This document shows positions 25,511 to 40,100 of a stretch of DNA of 64,000 nt, piece by piece (the stretch's first letter is position 1; every line of letters starts with the position of its first letter). The DNA is from Glandiceps talaboti (Eukaryota; Hemichordata; Enteropneusta; Spengelidae). The position numbers and the translations under genes were made by a program. The DNA lies in assembly GCF_964340395.1 (NCBI RefSeq), contig NC_135555.1, positions 17,890,846 to 17,954,845 of the forward strand, read 5' to 3'. Under the pieces are notes generated by a model, which was not told where the DNA came from, did no database searches, and saw only the letters and a program-made list of their open reading frames with translations.

Positions 25511-28427
25511 CTATGTGCACTATAACATGTAAGGCCCAAAAATTACCTCCGCGACGGTCTTTTTTGGGAGGAGGAACACAGAAAATAGCCCTCCCTACTT
25601 CAGTGTTCTTGCAGAGTGAATCATGAACAAGCAAATGACATCTGACCCACATACACGTACACTTGCTTTAACCATATGCATAGAGTCTATGCTTTAACCT
25701 ACTAAAGAAAAAGAAACTGCTTTAAATAGTAGAGTGAGTGACAGGTTTTTGAACGTCGTCGTACCACTTCAGGCAAAATGTCCTGAGCAGAAATTCTTCT
25801 TCTTCTTCTTCTCTTGGCCTAAACTTACATGTATGGGTGTCTGCTTATAAGTTGGACGTTGGGGTTCAACTAAAATCCCCACTATCGCATTTTTACAGTT
25901 AAGGGGGTTCGCGCTTACCGCCCCCACATAACAACCAAACGGAACAATAAGACTACGAATCGACGCAATTGTCATGATTGTTCACAATTCATACACCATT
26001 ATGATCTACCGATTGTGATACTGTGTGCGACAATTGATATAATTTCACAATGAAAAGTCAATCATTGTCCCTGTTAGTTATCAAGTGCAGTATGATACCT
26101 ACATTGTATTGAAATATTATGGATGTTAGGCCAGAAATTTTTTTTTTAAAAGCTGTTCAACGGGCAACCCAGCCCATCACATTTGGTAGGTAGGTCGATT
26201 TGTTTTACAATGTTGGACAAACATGTAAAAACAAGTTATATATAATGGTGGCAAAACATGGTTAAGTCTACATATGATAATAGTACTTACTCAGTCATTT
26301 CGATTTTATCTCTTGCAATTTCTCTGTATGGCAATCAATTTCTATCAGTTCTACAGTTAGGAAATGTACGCAATTTACGGTTAATCAAACCTTGTAGCTC
26401 TTCTTCCCCTCTCCTCTTAAAAAAAATGTTCAGACCTGTCAATGAAACACCAGAATTATTTTAGCCACCCCTCTGTCACGTACACTACAGTGGTGATATA
26501 CATTATATGGTATAATGATGCATTAAAATAACAGTGATAACCAACTACAATAATAGATTACAAAGGATATGGATTTCACATGCATAAGGAGATGTCTCCT
26601 TGCATCTTGATTTGGGAGAAATATTATCACTGTGATTGCTACCGATCGGAAGGAGACACTTCCAAAAGTGAAAACGTTTTGAAAATAAGGCCATGTAACA
26701 CGTCATTTAGAACCATAATACATACTATATTATATCAAACCATAGACATTCTGTAAAGTCATAAAGTATTTGAATATGATGTTGAAATACCAGAATTGGT
26801 ACAATTACACTATGCAGTACACATTATCTGGCTCTCTGAAGTGTATTTTGTTGTGGCAAAAGCTGAATGATATTTTGCGGATGTGCACTTGGTAAATGAC
26901 TTCTCTTGGAGTTTAATTTGGTTCCATTCTCGCAACCCAGAGCTATTATTTTACACGAGAACGCGAAATAACGAACGGTGCCGTCAAAAAGGCTGTGGTT
27001 ATAGAAGTAAAAAAATAAAATAAATAAATAAATAAATGAATATTTATTTTGGACAAGCAAAAAAGTATGTTTTCTTTGTGTCAACAAAGTTGTTTTCTCA
27101 TGAATGACCAACCTCAATGTACCAATTTTCTATGAAATGCACTTTCTACACTGTACCCCCCTCAAGTGCACATGTATTTTTTAAACGATCAATATCTTAT
27201 TAGAAACATTCCTACATAAGTTTGAAACAAATAATGCACCGCGGCGTGACACCTCTATAATTGTTTATTTTCCCTTTTGAAGTTGCCCGAGTGTGTTTGA
27301 AAATGGCATGTCCCATGAGTGAAACGTCAATGCATACACGTTTCTATAATGTAAACCTCGGCAGCATGTTTCCTAATATTAAGCTAAAACACCAGAGTCT
27401 GTTTAAAGAGATGTTGAACTGAATGTCTGGCTGTGTGATTTGTATCTGTCTCCACACGGATTAGCAGAACAATTTGTCTCTCTCTCAATATTGGATATGG
27501 ACACTCGTGGTAATGAGGAGCCTGCATATCACTTTACAATAATCTGCTGCATATGACGAATGACCGTCAGATGTTTTCTGTTATAGAGAAATCACATAAA
27601 GGACTATGATATTATATCAGACCATATGTATAGAAGCATCGATGAAGGTACGCTTGTACATGTGACGAGCCGATGTATCGTTAAGAAAACGTATATTCCT
27701 TAACTTGAAACAATTTTTCAATACTTTTAGTGATCATTTTATTATTTTCGATTCTTTGTAATGATGGCCTTATTATCATACTCAACTATTCACACTTACA
27801 CAATGGCTAAAATGCTCGGACCGTTTTACAAAAAGCATCTCAGTAAATTCACATAGTACCAGTAGACAAGTAATTCAGCTAATTAGACAGATAGACAATT
27901 TCTGGTAAATATTTAATGTTTTTACAAAGAGTAAGAATTTTTAAAAAAACACGAATGTCACAGCTTCTTCAAAAACGAGAAACTGCAGGGATAGACATCA
28001 TCTTGTCACCAGAGTCCCCATATGTTAATAATGAATTGATAGAATGCCATTTTGATGATGTCAAAGACTTTGGCTTATCATGACCTTTAACCTAGTCGTA
28101 TAAATAAACATGCAATATATATACCCACCAATTATTTTCTCATACCACATGACCTTGCCATTAGTATTGGTTTACTGCTGTACTGCAACATGTGATCTCC
28201 ACACATTGGATACTATTCAACACAGTAATTAAGGAAGCACTGTGGTACGTTAAAAAACAAACGTGATACCATCAAATACACATACAGGTAAAACAGCGAG
28301 GGATCGCCGAACGACTGTGCGTATCATACACATGTTATGTTCCCCAAGAACAATTTAGATAGATAAGAAACAGACTTCCAACAGACCACTCGATACAAAT
28401 ATAAACAACATCAACCGACCCCTACTG

Positions 28428-28428
<1 letters not shown>
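25511..28428. other. intergenic between copies 1 and 2, no gene recognised
   Basis: No coding gene recognised. It includes the inverted partner (26480-26610) of the repeat at 20862, and an AAAT run near 27010-27040. A fragment at about 27300-27420 (CATGTCCCATGAGTGAAACG) resembles the end of the ~386-bp MITE-like family. Confidence 0.45.
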
Positions 28429-28458
<30 letters not shown>

Positions 28459-28473
28459 AACAAACAAACAAAC
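28429..28473. repeat. (CA)n(AAAC)n microsatellite
   Basis: A CA run followed by CAAA units. Confidence 0.95.
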
Positions 28474-28842
28474 ATCGTATGATTATTTGTTTGCTGCTCC
28501 GGAAAAAAATGTTTCAAAAATATATATACATTATTTTGTACAATAATACGTGTCAGTCTTTGCACTTAAACATTGCTGATAAAGAACACACAATTGTTAA
28601 TGTTGATGAAGGAAAATTAATTGATAGAGAAAAATACATTGGATTTCGTTGCTCAAAAAACAAATGGATATTGGGTTCAGCTTGACAACGTTATGTCAAA
28701 AATAATCAAATTTGTTTACAAACTTGTGATACCTCATTTCAATCGGAGAAAATTCATCTACATCTCCGTGGTGAACATAATTTTTTGCCCAGTTTGCCAT
28801 AGTCGCGCACAATTAGGATGTAGATGCAGTGTGACAAGTTGA

Positions 28843-29230
28843 AGCTAAAATGAAGTAGGCTTGGAGTTTCACTCTTGGGACTGCACATTACGTTTTTGAT
28901 ACAAAGATAGACATATTTCAACTCTAGACTAACAATAACAGAGACACAATAAACACAGCACGATAATTTGCCCAATCACACTGAACAGTGGATAAGCATT
29001 GCTATTCTTTTACAGTGCAGTACAGACTTCTAAAGAAAACATTACACTTGGACTTGATGGTTGTATTGTTTCAATTGTTTATTTTCTAACTGATACTCAA
29101 CATTTGAACTTGACTACTTCTACATACCCACAATGCAAGGCACCTATGTAATTGTTCCTTTTGCTGTCTGAGGGTGTGTATTAAATGTCATGTTACATAA
29201 GTTAAACACCAAGCCAACATCAATTTAGCT
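28843..29230. mobile_element. MITE-like element, 388 bp, with inverted terminal repeats
   Basis: The left end AGCTAAAATGAAGTAGGCTT and the right end (complement AGCTAAATTGATGTTGGCTT) form diverged terminal inverted repeats of about 40 bp. The body aligns end to end with 39907-40290. No ORF of note. A further inverted partial copy follows at about 29309-29420. Confidence 0.72.
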
Positions 29231-29308
29231 GTATCATGTTGCTTATTAGTAGACAAGTAAATAAGTGAAGTTAGGATAGCAATATTTATAATGTTTTGAT
29301 TAGGTACA

Positions 29309-29420
29309 GGATCCTGCTGTGTGTGGCGACTCTGTTAGTGTTAGTCTGGAGTTGAAATGTGTCTATATTTACGTACAAGTCATGATGTCCCACGAATGGA
29401 ACGCCAAAGCATCACCGTTT
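29309..29420. mobile_element. inverted partial copy of the ~386-bp MITE-like family
   Basis: The complement reads TTCAACTCCAGACTAACACT and a block like CGTGGGACAT, matching the left half of the 28843-29230 element. It lies about 80 bases after that element. Confidence 0.5.
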
Positions 29421-29675
29421 TTGTTATACATGTAAAGGCATGACGTTTTACGATAGTGTGGAGTTGACAAACACGGTCTCTATCGTAGCCAGTGCGATTT
29501 CTGATCCATGTTATTTGTATTCAATTACAATGTACAATTTCCTCTGTAATTGTCAAATTTTTTATTACGATTATTACAAAGACACGAGTCTACTTTAAAA
29601 ATAACATAATTTCAGGAACAATAACTCCCATTGATGGATAAAGTGATAATGAGAAACTGGTCTCTCATTATCTCA

Positions 29676-29678
29676 ATA

Positions 29679-29717
<39 letters not shown>

Positions 29718-29890
29718 CAAACAAACATTATAGAAACAAAAGTTGTTTCACGTTACTACCAAAATTATGTAACTATAGAGTTTCAATTAGGCGGCACTAT
29801 ATGTTTTGTTTTCCTTACATCTCACACAATTTTGTTTGTTTGTTTGTTTGTTTGTTTGTTTGTTTGTTTGTCTGTTTGTTTGTTTGTTTA
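29676..29890. repeat. (ATCA)n and (GTTT)n microsatellites
   Basis: An ATCA run at 29676-29715 passes into AAAC units. A separate GTTT run is at 29831-29889. The ~96-residue frame spanning both is not a gene. Confidence 0.9.
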
Positions 29891-29899
29891 TGAATTTCA

Positions 29900-32497
29900 C
29901 AAACAAGTATACATACACTGATAACGCGCATGCGTGCAAAATGATACATTTTTAATTATCTCACTGTACACATAAATCAACATCACTGTCGAATGAGGCA
30001 AAGGAGATCATACACGGACCTGTTTAATTGTGCTTACAGTGAAATAAAATGTAATAGTTTATTAGAGTGCGCACTCTCAATGGCTGCATTTAGTAACTCA
30101 AAATGCCGTGTAAGATGTACAATACAATTACATATTAATAGTTGGTTGTAGTTGGACTATGCAGACGTGCAAGCTGTCAAGAATATATAATAATATTGAA
30201 ATGATCATCTCGCTTTACACCTTATGTTATCTTTACCATCTGAGCATTATGTAGGGCACAACTTGAAAAAAAAGTTTATAAGGGAAGAGTTTATGTCGTC
30301 ATGAAATAACCCTATCATCACATCTAGGAGGTAAATATACCAAAAGCTGGAAAGTGCTTTGGAAATGTTTTATTATATAATAATACTCACTTACTCGCCA
30401 TACCGTCGTACTCGTATACCCAGGACAGTATTATGATACGATATAATAAATCAACATTGTAAAATGAACTCCCTGAATAGCGATCACAATTTCAACCCGT
30501 TACTATCCAGTATACTACTTAAGGACAAGGTCGACGACGGAGTAAATAGCAGATACAATTTGTCTTTTTAATATAAGAAATTGACAAAATTTTCATTGAA
30601 TTTGTCTTTGGTTTCTTTGTGAAATAATGTCCCGGTTGCAGCTTTTGTAGGTTCAAAGGTCACAGGGTTTTATTCGACCAGAATAAAACAAGGATTGCAA
30701 TCCATGAAATAATCTTGACGAACCATAGATCTTTATACAGTTTATAATTATGCCATATGTTATTCAGAACAGAGCGCTGTTATCCAACTTGGGGGTAATT
30801 GACGTGTATATGATATGTATTTTGGTCATAGGTACATTACAAAATATGTTGTTAGGGAGAGGAAGAGAGAAAATGTTAGTTAGAACAAACGTAAACAGAG
30901 GCAAAGACATTGTTATCACATAACAATATATGGGCCTGTAACATCAGTATAGGGGCATTAATATTGCATATGTATAGTAACATTGGTTTACATGTACCAC
31001 ATTTCAGACAAGGCTATAAGCCAAAGTAGAAAGGGGTGTTTATCTTCCATCACAATCCAAAACACAATAACCACCCACCCCTTCCCATCAACGATTTTCA
31101 AAACAGCATGACCCCCCACTATTGCAAATTACAAAAACAAGGTGACCCCCACCCCACCCCCACCCCCACCGGCATTAAGGATAGGTCTCATTTAGTTTGA
31201 GATACATTTTCTTCTGTCTGCCAAACATACAGGAAACTACATGATTGCATCTGTCTTGTTTCTGTTAACTCAAATTGACGGATGCCGGTTAATTAAAGGG
31301 AGTGTTCTTACAACTGATAATGCTAACCGTATCAACCCGATATTATGGGAAGTCGTTACCGACAATATATCAATTTATGCAATGACTAAATATTGCTTTA
31401 TGGTTTATGATATTATGAATTGTAGAGCCATGTTTCAGACATCAATCAACAACAAAACAATATCGTAGTGTTGGGGGAATATGTCTTTGAACGCTGACGA
31501 CTTCTTGCCATAAAAACTTTTGTTAAGAAGATTCTTTTATTAGAGTTCTATTCTATATAAAAGCATACACAAGTGTCGCTCGGTGCACAAAATGGCGGAC
31601 TTTAGGTTTAGCTTCTGTTTCCATACTTTGTAATCTCGATATCCTCAACAACACGAATAATGCCACAAGTTTTATATATATATATATATATATATATACA
31701 AATGTGCAACCTTTTGACATTCGAAAACAGTTTTCCGCAAAACAAGAAGTCACGTATTCCGTTGGGATAGAAAAATAGGGTGAAAACAAGAAAATTGAGA
31801 TTCATAATGGCGTTGTGTATTGCATTTTGAATGTCCCTTATTTGCACGTATCAGCCACACTTCCCTGTACATATCCCTGGGGTATGTGTGTGTGTGTGTA
31901 TGTGTGTGTGTGTGTGTGTGTTTGTTTGTTTGTATATTGTGTAAACATCTGAGTTTCATGACAAGGACAATATTTGTGTGATGAAGTTACATAGTAGAAT
32001 TTGCGACATTAATACTTTGATTTATAACTAATACACAAGTCACACTCAGTGTTGCATTCATTTTGCTGTTATGCCTTGAACATGTTGAAGCGAGTACCAA
32101 ATCACTCATTGGCTAAGTTAAATAGATGCAGTTTCTCCACGTTCCTGATACCAACGTCAATATCTGATATGCTTCGACATTATTTCTTAAATTATTTGTA
32201 AAGGATATTTTTAGTTAGGTGACAACTTAATCTTTATATTTCATATCGTGACTGTGACCCCTTTAGAATTTGGAAACCCGATCTATACATGTCTCAAGCA
32301 TTGTAATTAGATGATATCATATAGTATGACACTGAAGCCGTTTCTGATGTGAATGATTTCAAAAATGTCATAACATATATTATCAATGATCAACTCGTTT
32401 TACATCTGAGGGCTGAAAGTGACTTCAACATGTGAACTATGCAAGTCACAGATTGAAAAAATATTATTTGTATTAGTCTTTTGTAACGAAGGATTTC

Positions 32498-32500
<3 letters not shown>
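29900..32500. other. intergenic, no gene recognised
   Basis: AT-rich DNA with a C-rich stretch (31060-31170), a short AT run (31670-31699) and a GT run (31883-31935). Short frames lack domains. Confidence 0.45.
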
Positions 32501-33144
<644 letters not shown>

Positions 33145-33385
33145 CGCGTGCGTGCGTATATTGAAATGCACAAAACATTCAATTTTATTGTAGTATTCTG
33201 AGAATAGTGTGACGTATCAACAAATCCTGTCATACGTCATACAAATTTAAGACATTACGAAAAGAGTTACATTTCATAAATTCCACTGGCACAATCTGCA
33301 TGATGAGTTAATACATTTATTTTCAAAGTGGTCGAAGTTTAAACACATTCTTTAAAAGCATTGTAACAAGGGTATGGCACATTGA

Positions 33386-33480
33386 ATTATGAAAGACAAC
33401 AAACATCATACACAGGTATAAATATTCATAACAGAAACAGTGTTCTAAAGCAACCTTTAGTCACATCTCAGTAATTATTT
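33386..33480. repeat. segment shared downstream of copies 2 and 3
   Basis: GAAAGACAACAAACAT and the following ~80 bases resemble 45003-45120. The two lie about 1.2 kb and 0.9 kb beyond the stop codons of copies 2 and 3. This may be co-duplicated 3' flank. Confidence 0.4.
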
Positions 33481-34404
33481 TCTGAAGAAAGAAATCCTAA
33501 AGAATTATTACAACTCAAGGTCTTTTTTCACGAACCACATTTAGGCCTTACCAGCCCTAGGTGGGATCATTGGCTGCAAAGTAAGGTCATTGGTGGCGCT
33601 CTAAAGTATTTTAAAATTCACTGTCACCAATACTATTTCACCTACTTGGACCAAATATGAAATGAAAGTAATCCAATTAAGTTGGTAAAGATTATAATTA
33701 GTGAAGTTATAAATCGGTAATCTATAATTTAAATGTCGTACATGGAGTAAAATATATATTAGGCAGTGCAGCGGACACTTTCCATGAAATATATATGTTA
33801 CTGCTTAAATAGATGCTTGTTATTCAAATAATAATAACAAATAATAATAATAATGTATACAAAGAAATGAAAATCAAATGTCAACATCACTGCCTTTTCA
33901 AAATACAAATTGTTTTCTCACGATTGAAAATAAACAAAAATCATTTCTTATCATTTCTCCAAACAAAACAACGGAAAAGGAAAAAGAAGCTGTTCGCTGC
34001 TCTTTGCAAATGTGAGCGAAGGTCGAGTAGCATGGAACGCGATTAGGATAAACCTTTCACTCTACGAAATGAATGAGCGTGACATGTTGTTGTTGAGGTT
34101 TCGTTATTCTGCTTATGTTGTGTACGATTGAGATGAAACTTACCAAACTAGCACATAACAAGACGACCTATATTCTGGCTATATAGTAAGGTTAAACGAC
34201 CTTAAGGTAAATCACTGCGCGAGCCTTCCGCATTCATCAAAACAGCACTTTCCACAGGTGAAATAAGTAAATTTTGCTTTGTGTGGTCAAAAACAATAAA
34301 AAAAAATCCAATCTTGTTTATTGGATACATAAAGCCACAATTACCTTTCACAGAGAAATTAGATAAGTATCTATGGTTCATCCAATACTCTATAGTCTCT
34401 GTGT
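33481..34404. other. downstream flank of copy 2, no gene recognised
   Basis: AT-rich and non-coding. A possible minus-strand AATAAA at 34317-34322 could serve copy 2. Confidence 0.4.
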
Positions 34405-34431
34405 TTGTATGTATTGTATGTATGTATGTAG

Positions 34432-34464
<33 letters not shown>

Positions 34465-34520
34465 CGTATGTATGTATGTATGTATGTATGTATGTATGTA
34501 TGTATGTATGTATGTATGTG
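34405..34520. repeat. (GTAT)n microsatellite in the probable 3' UTR of copy 2
   Basis: GTAT and GT units begin about 60 bases past the copy 2 stop. They are positionally equivalent to the tracts after copies 1 and 4. Confidence 0.92.
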
Positions 34521-34577
34521 TCTGTGGGTGGGCGGGTGGATGGATATAGGTGGGTGGATGTGTGAATACACGTATTA

Positions 34578-37131
34578 CTACAACTTTGATTCATCTTCCT
34601 CGCCATCACTGATGTTTGGTTCTGCTGCTTCACTGATATCTCCATCTTCGTCACCGTTCAAACATTCCTCTATATATTTCAAGGTAAGAACTCTTACCAA
34701 CTGCAAATAAATAGAATCCGTGGCAATTTAGATTTCAGACACTCACTAAAAATCGATATTATAAGCTTCCAACACACAAACGCCTGCATTATATTGTGAC
34801 AAATCTGTGAACGGCCATTTTTTTTTTCGAGGAGCGCTGCTCACTACTACACAGCTACTCTCTTTAAGAACTCTACGAACACCATATGTCTCCACAAAAG
34901 AAAAACGTGCAAATTTACTAAATCATGTTCAATAACATGTAACAGTTATAAATTCTAACAAATCATAAATTTGAAGTCGACCTACCTCTTTATACGTTAA
35001 CGCATCCGAGGCGTCACCTTCATTATCAGTAGTTTCATCCTGTAAATGTGGTAATATGATAGATAAACATTATTTTTGTCACAAAGTGTAAGTCTACCCA
35101 GACACGATTATAATTTAACCATTCTTCTTTTTCCCCTTTAACCCAGCCAATTAATGGAGGTGCCATTGAAAATATTATGTAATATATATTAATGCTAGTA
35201 GTATTGGGTTTTTGGGTAGATATATTGTATTGAACAACGCCTCAAACATTGTGTTCCTGCCTTAGATAACATCAACTGTTTCTGATAAATGAGAGTGTTG
35301 TGTCTGGTTAGGAGGGTGAGTGGGTGTACCAGGTGGGTTTGGGTGGTTGGGTGAGTGGAGCCAGCACTCGGAAATAGAGATGCGTACAAGCGCATCTCGT
35401 AAACATTTTACCCATGAGGTTATTTAGGTTATACTAAATGATATTCTTATATATGTTAATAAATGAGTGTGGGCTAGTTACCCCAATGCGAAATGTTCCA
35501 AAAAAGTGCACTTCATGCCAAGACTAGGTAAAACAACAAGATACATGTAACTAACAATAATACATATACAATATCAGGTGCCTCTGTTGGAGGTTGATGC
35601 GACACTGTCAAAGGTTTGACATCAGACATGCTTTTGTTTTGTCTCTCAAAATTCTTACAGGGACAGTGTCTGCCATTCAATCTTTTTGTTTATCAAACCA
35701 CCCTTTGCTTTGCAAGAGATAACACATGCAACAATTGTATCCATTCTGACATTTGTTCCAGCACAGCTTACATTCTTTGGTGTATGGATCTAGGTTTGGT
35801 TGGTGTTTTATGCTTTGACAAGTTTTACCTACACTAATTATACTGTGTATATCTTTTCATGAACATTGTCTTATACTTTATGTCCACTAGCAGTCAATCG
35901 CAGTGATGTTATTTCGTGAGGTGTATTACAGAAGTGGAAAGCCGGCACAATAGTTCGTTGGTTTTGCATATTTCATATCTCCAGCTGCCTAGGTTTGGTT
36001 GTAGCGTCTAGTCTACACGTTAATGTCTCTATGGAGATTATATTCAAGAAGTATATATACCTTTTGGTCTACTCCGTGAATTTTGTCTCTTTTCACTATT
36101 ACAGATCTTTCCTTCCACCGTTTAACAATTCCCTTGATACAGATGTAATTCGGTATGAGATTGTATGGACTTGGTAACACTGGTCCTTGGATATATTGAA
36201 GCCAGAGAGTTGTACGGACGAATTTCCATTCGATATCAATATTCTCCTGATCAAAAATGGAGATCAAAGGTTTTCATTTTAAATTCCTAATATTATACTT
36301 GTTGGATAAATTGGACAGCACTAGTAGTGAAATCAGTTCGTTTACTAATTAAACACTTTTTGTCTGCTCATCATGTCCATCAAAGCTCACACAAACAGGA
36401 CTACGTACAGAAGTCCCAATCCTAGCTTTTTCGGGACATCCACCCATGATTTATTGTTATTCTATCTGTAATATATTTAACACTGTCTAGAATAATCCTC
36501 ACCACTAGAGACAGCTGGCCAGACCTGAACGATTTGCACATGTATCAGTATTGTTGATTGGAAGATCTAGAGCCAATAATATGACTTTATCTTATCGCAA
36601 ACGGTGATCAAGCAGACGAACAATTTCAACATCGTGGATTTTGAAAAGCAAGCTACAAATTAAAGTGGGAGAATTACAGTGTTATATTAAATACTATTTT
36701 TGAGTTGCCTGCTGAACAGGAATTATATGCTAATCATGTAAATCTATAATCTGACCTGTAATTTAGCAAATGTGTCCGACATCATGGCAATGCACAGGTT
36801 GACAAGCATCAATGATGCTAACAGGAATATACCGTAGAGGAAGAATCCCATGGTTGAGTTGATGTACCCATAGTCAGTCAATTTATCAATAAAAGTGGTA
36901 TTCCAATACCCAGCGTCGTAATCATATTCATATTGAATAGATTCAACTATTCTGACCTTGTATGACACGTTTAATTCGTCAGACACCTCCTTGCCAAATA
37001 TTGCAAAGAGCAGTGTTGAAAAAGATGTTGAAATGCTGGAATAGAATATTTAGAAAGAATAAGAATAAACCAAACCCGTAGTGTGAATTTGTTAAATTTT
37101 TTTACAAGGTCTCTCTGTGTGTTATTATGTT

Positions 37132-37195
<64 letters not shown>

Positions 37196-40100
37196 GGTGC
37201 TTTGCGTTGTTGTTTTTGCCCTTAATTACAGGATATCTGAAACGAGATTAAGGACGAATTTAGATGGCATCCAAATAATCAGATTGTCTATATGACAATG
37301 TCAAACTGCCTGTATGTTGGTGGGGATCTGGTTCTGGATCTGTATCCCAGAATGTGTCAACGGATTTCTCAATTTCTCGAGGCAACACCTTAACTATTCA
37401 TGGACATATCAATACGAAACTCAAGGAATCACTGACTGGTTTTTCAAAGAATTCAGTTAAGTCGCAACTGTAACATGGGAGAACTACTTAACTTCTCGTC
37501 AATCCATGAACGGGTAGCGGGAAAAGGAGACTTATAGGATATAACTCTGTCTTACCTACTAAACGTATTCTCCTTAACCTCTTCAGCCAGAGAATAGTTG
37601 TTACCACTGTACATGTAGACAAATCCAAAGGTAAAAGACCACACTACAATACCGAAGAGAATCAGGAAATAAAAGACATCCATTCTCATTCGAGTGAATG
37701 ACAAGAGCATAGAGCCGAGTGCTCGGTGAAGGTAGAGATACTGCATGAAACGTCCGCAAGCAAAGGTGACAAAAAACGATGGTATCATAGTAATAATAAT
37801 GATAGACGAATAAGACAAATTTTCATTCTGAAGCGAAGATATAATTATATTTATGGGGAAAAACAAGATAATAATGTTATCCAAGGCATTCCAATAATCC
37901 AAGAAATAGGCTTTTAGACCACTAGATAGTGCTTGCTGACACTCCCCCAACAACAACCCAATGGCTAAAATATTGATCGTGATTTCTATCAAGTCAAATT
38001 TGATATTGCCAATGTAAATACCAGGCATATTCAGTCGCAAATCGCTGTGATCATTATACAATTCTTCTAGGACAACGAGAATTATGAAAATGCTGTAGGA
38101 CCATAAGTACATGAGAAATCTAGTTTTGGGTGATTCTATCATTTTGGAAAGAGGGGAACACGGTGCACAAATGTAAATAAGTGCTAGGAAGGGTTGCAAA
38201 AAACCATACACAAGTAAGCAAAACGCAAAGTAAAGAACTGTCCAGATGAGTCCCAGCTTTTCGGACCAGGATGGCTGACCATCCAGCCATGCACAGTTCA
38301 AGATTTGCTGACAGGAAGGGTGGCATATGAACTAAAAGAAAACAAATAATATCGAATTAGTATAAATTAATTGGAACAGGTTTTTTCTTCCTAACAAATA
38401 TTTCCGTCACATGCTTACAGATATGTGAATACATATTTAGCATACTTTGTTTAGTGATAAAAGCATTTTTGGGAATTTCAAAAAATCAGTGAACTCCCAT
38501 GAACTCGCCATTCATAAATATAAATTCTTAATTATCTTTACCGTGTATTTTGCAGTTAGGTGACTAGCCATATGATATTTAAACAAATTAAATGCTGTAC
38601 TTTTTCTATCCTCCCCAAAATGACTCTCTTATGTTTTGAATCTGTCTCTGTGTTTATGTCACTACTTTTTCATTTTCCTAAGATCTATTTGTTTAGGAAA
38701 TAAATTTGCAAATGCCTCTCATGTAGTTTTGGAGCAAACTTAGTGCATGCAAATCAACCTAATTTGTATATTTCACACATTTCACATATTATTTATACCT
38801 AGAGTGGCATTTCAATAAAGAAAATGCAACTTGTCAGGTATAGAATATGCAACGATAGTCCATTCTTTTCGAAATTGTTAAAATTTTATCTTATTAGCAT
38901 TATATCATGTATCAAATATTTTTGATACTTCCAGCACGAGTATGATCTCAAAAAACATGCAGTTCAGATGAATTAAAAAGTTGGTAGTTATGTGGTTATT
39001 TCTATATGAATTAGTTTTGAATAGTAAGGTTTGACTACTTGTAGCAAAAGATAAAAAAGTGTGTATTGAAGGAGCAATGTCTGTCTTCAAGTTTGATTAA
39101 ATCTGTAACAATTGGTACAATTAAAATCGTCATATTGTATTCAACATTACATCAAAAAGAAGAGAACATCAGAAGAAGAGAACATCTCACTACCTTTTTA
39201 AGGTCTTTATCAATTGCTTCCCTCGCCAAAGCCCATTCGCCTCTCTTCCAGGATATTGTCTTGGGTTTTCCAGGACCATGAAGAATCGTGAGGACGTCGT
39301 CATTATCCTTACACTGTTCAATTATGTTAACAGTGAAATCTTCCAATTGTTCAGACATTGATAGGAAATCCTCCTGAAACACACAACCATGTTTAGTCAT
39401 AAGTTATACATATTGTAAATTTAAGATAGCTACAGGAAGACGTATAGTTACAGCCTACACTATAATACAAGTATCCCTGGGTATGGGGGCGCTATCTATT
39501 ACCCATGATGGCTGTTATGTAGTAACAATTTTCCAAGGCTGAAAGCCAAAGTAAACAGTTGCCTCAAACCCAACAGTAAATATGACGTTTACTAGTGCCT
39601 GAATAAGGACAGGTAATCATTGTTTTATGACACATCATATTCTCAGGCCCATATTCTTTCTATAGTCAAGGCAAACCCCCGGTACGACTTCCATGCTACG
39701 GGAGTATTGCCCTGGGGAAAATAGAGCTCGAATAGTGTCACTAAATACACTTTGAGGTCGCTATATGTCAATAGTCCATACCACATAGTTATATGAACAC
39801 AATGTGTTACAAAGGATTCTAGTTCTTCCAAGGGCCTAAACTCCAAAATACTTTGATAAGCTGGATAAATATACACCATACACGCCTTGCCTACTTAATA
39901 AACTCCAGCTAAAATGATGTAGGCTTGGTGTCTCCCTCATGGGACAGTGCGTTTTTAACACAAGAATAGACATGCTTTAAACTCTAGACTAACAATAACA
40001 TACACACAACAAACACAGCGAGAACCTTTGTCCAATTACATTGAACACTGATATTAATTTACAGTGCAGAAAAACAGCTTCTAATGAAAATATTACCATG

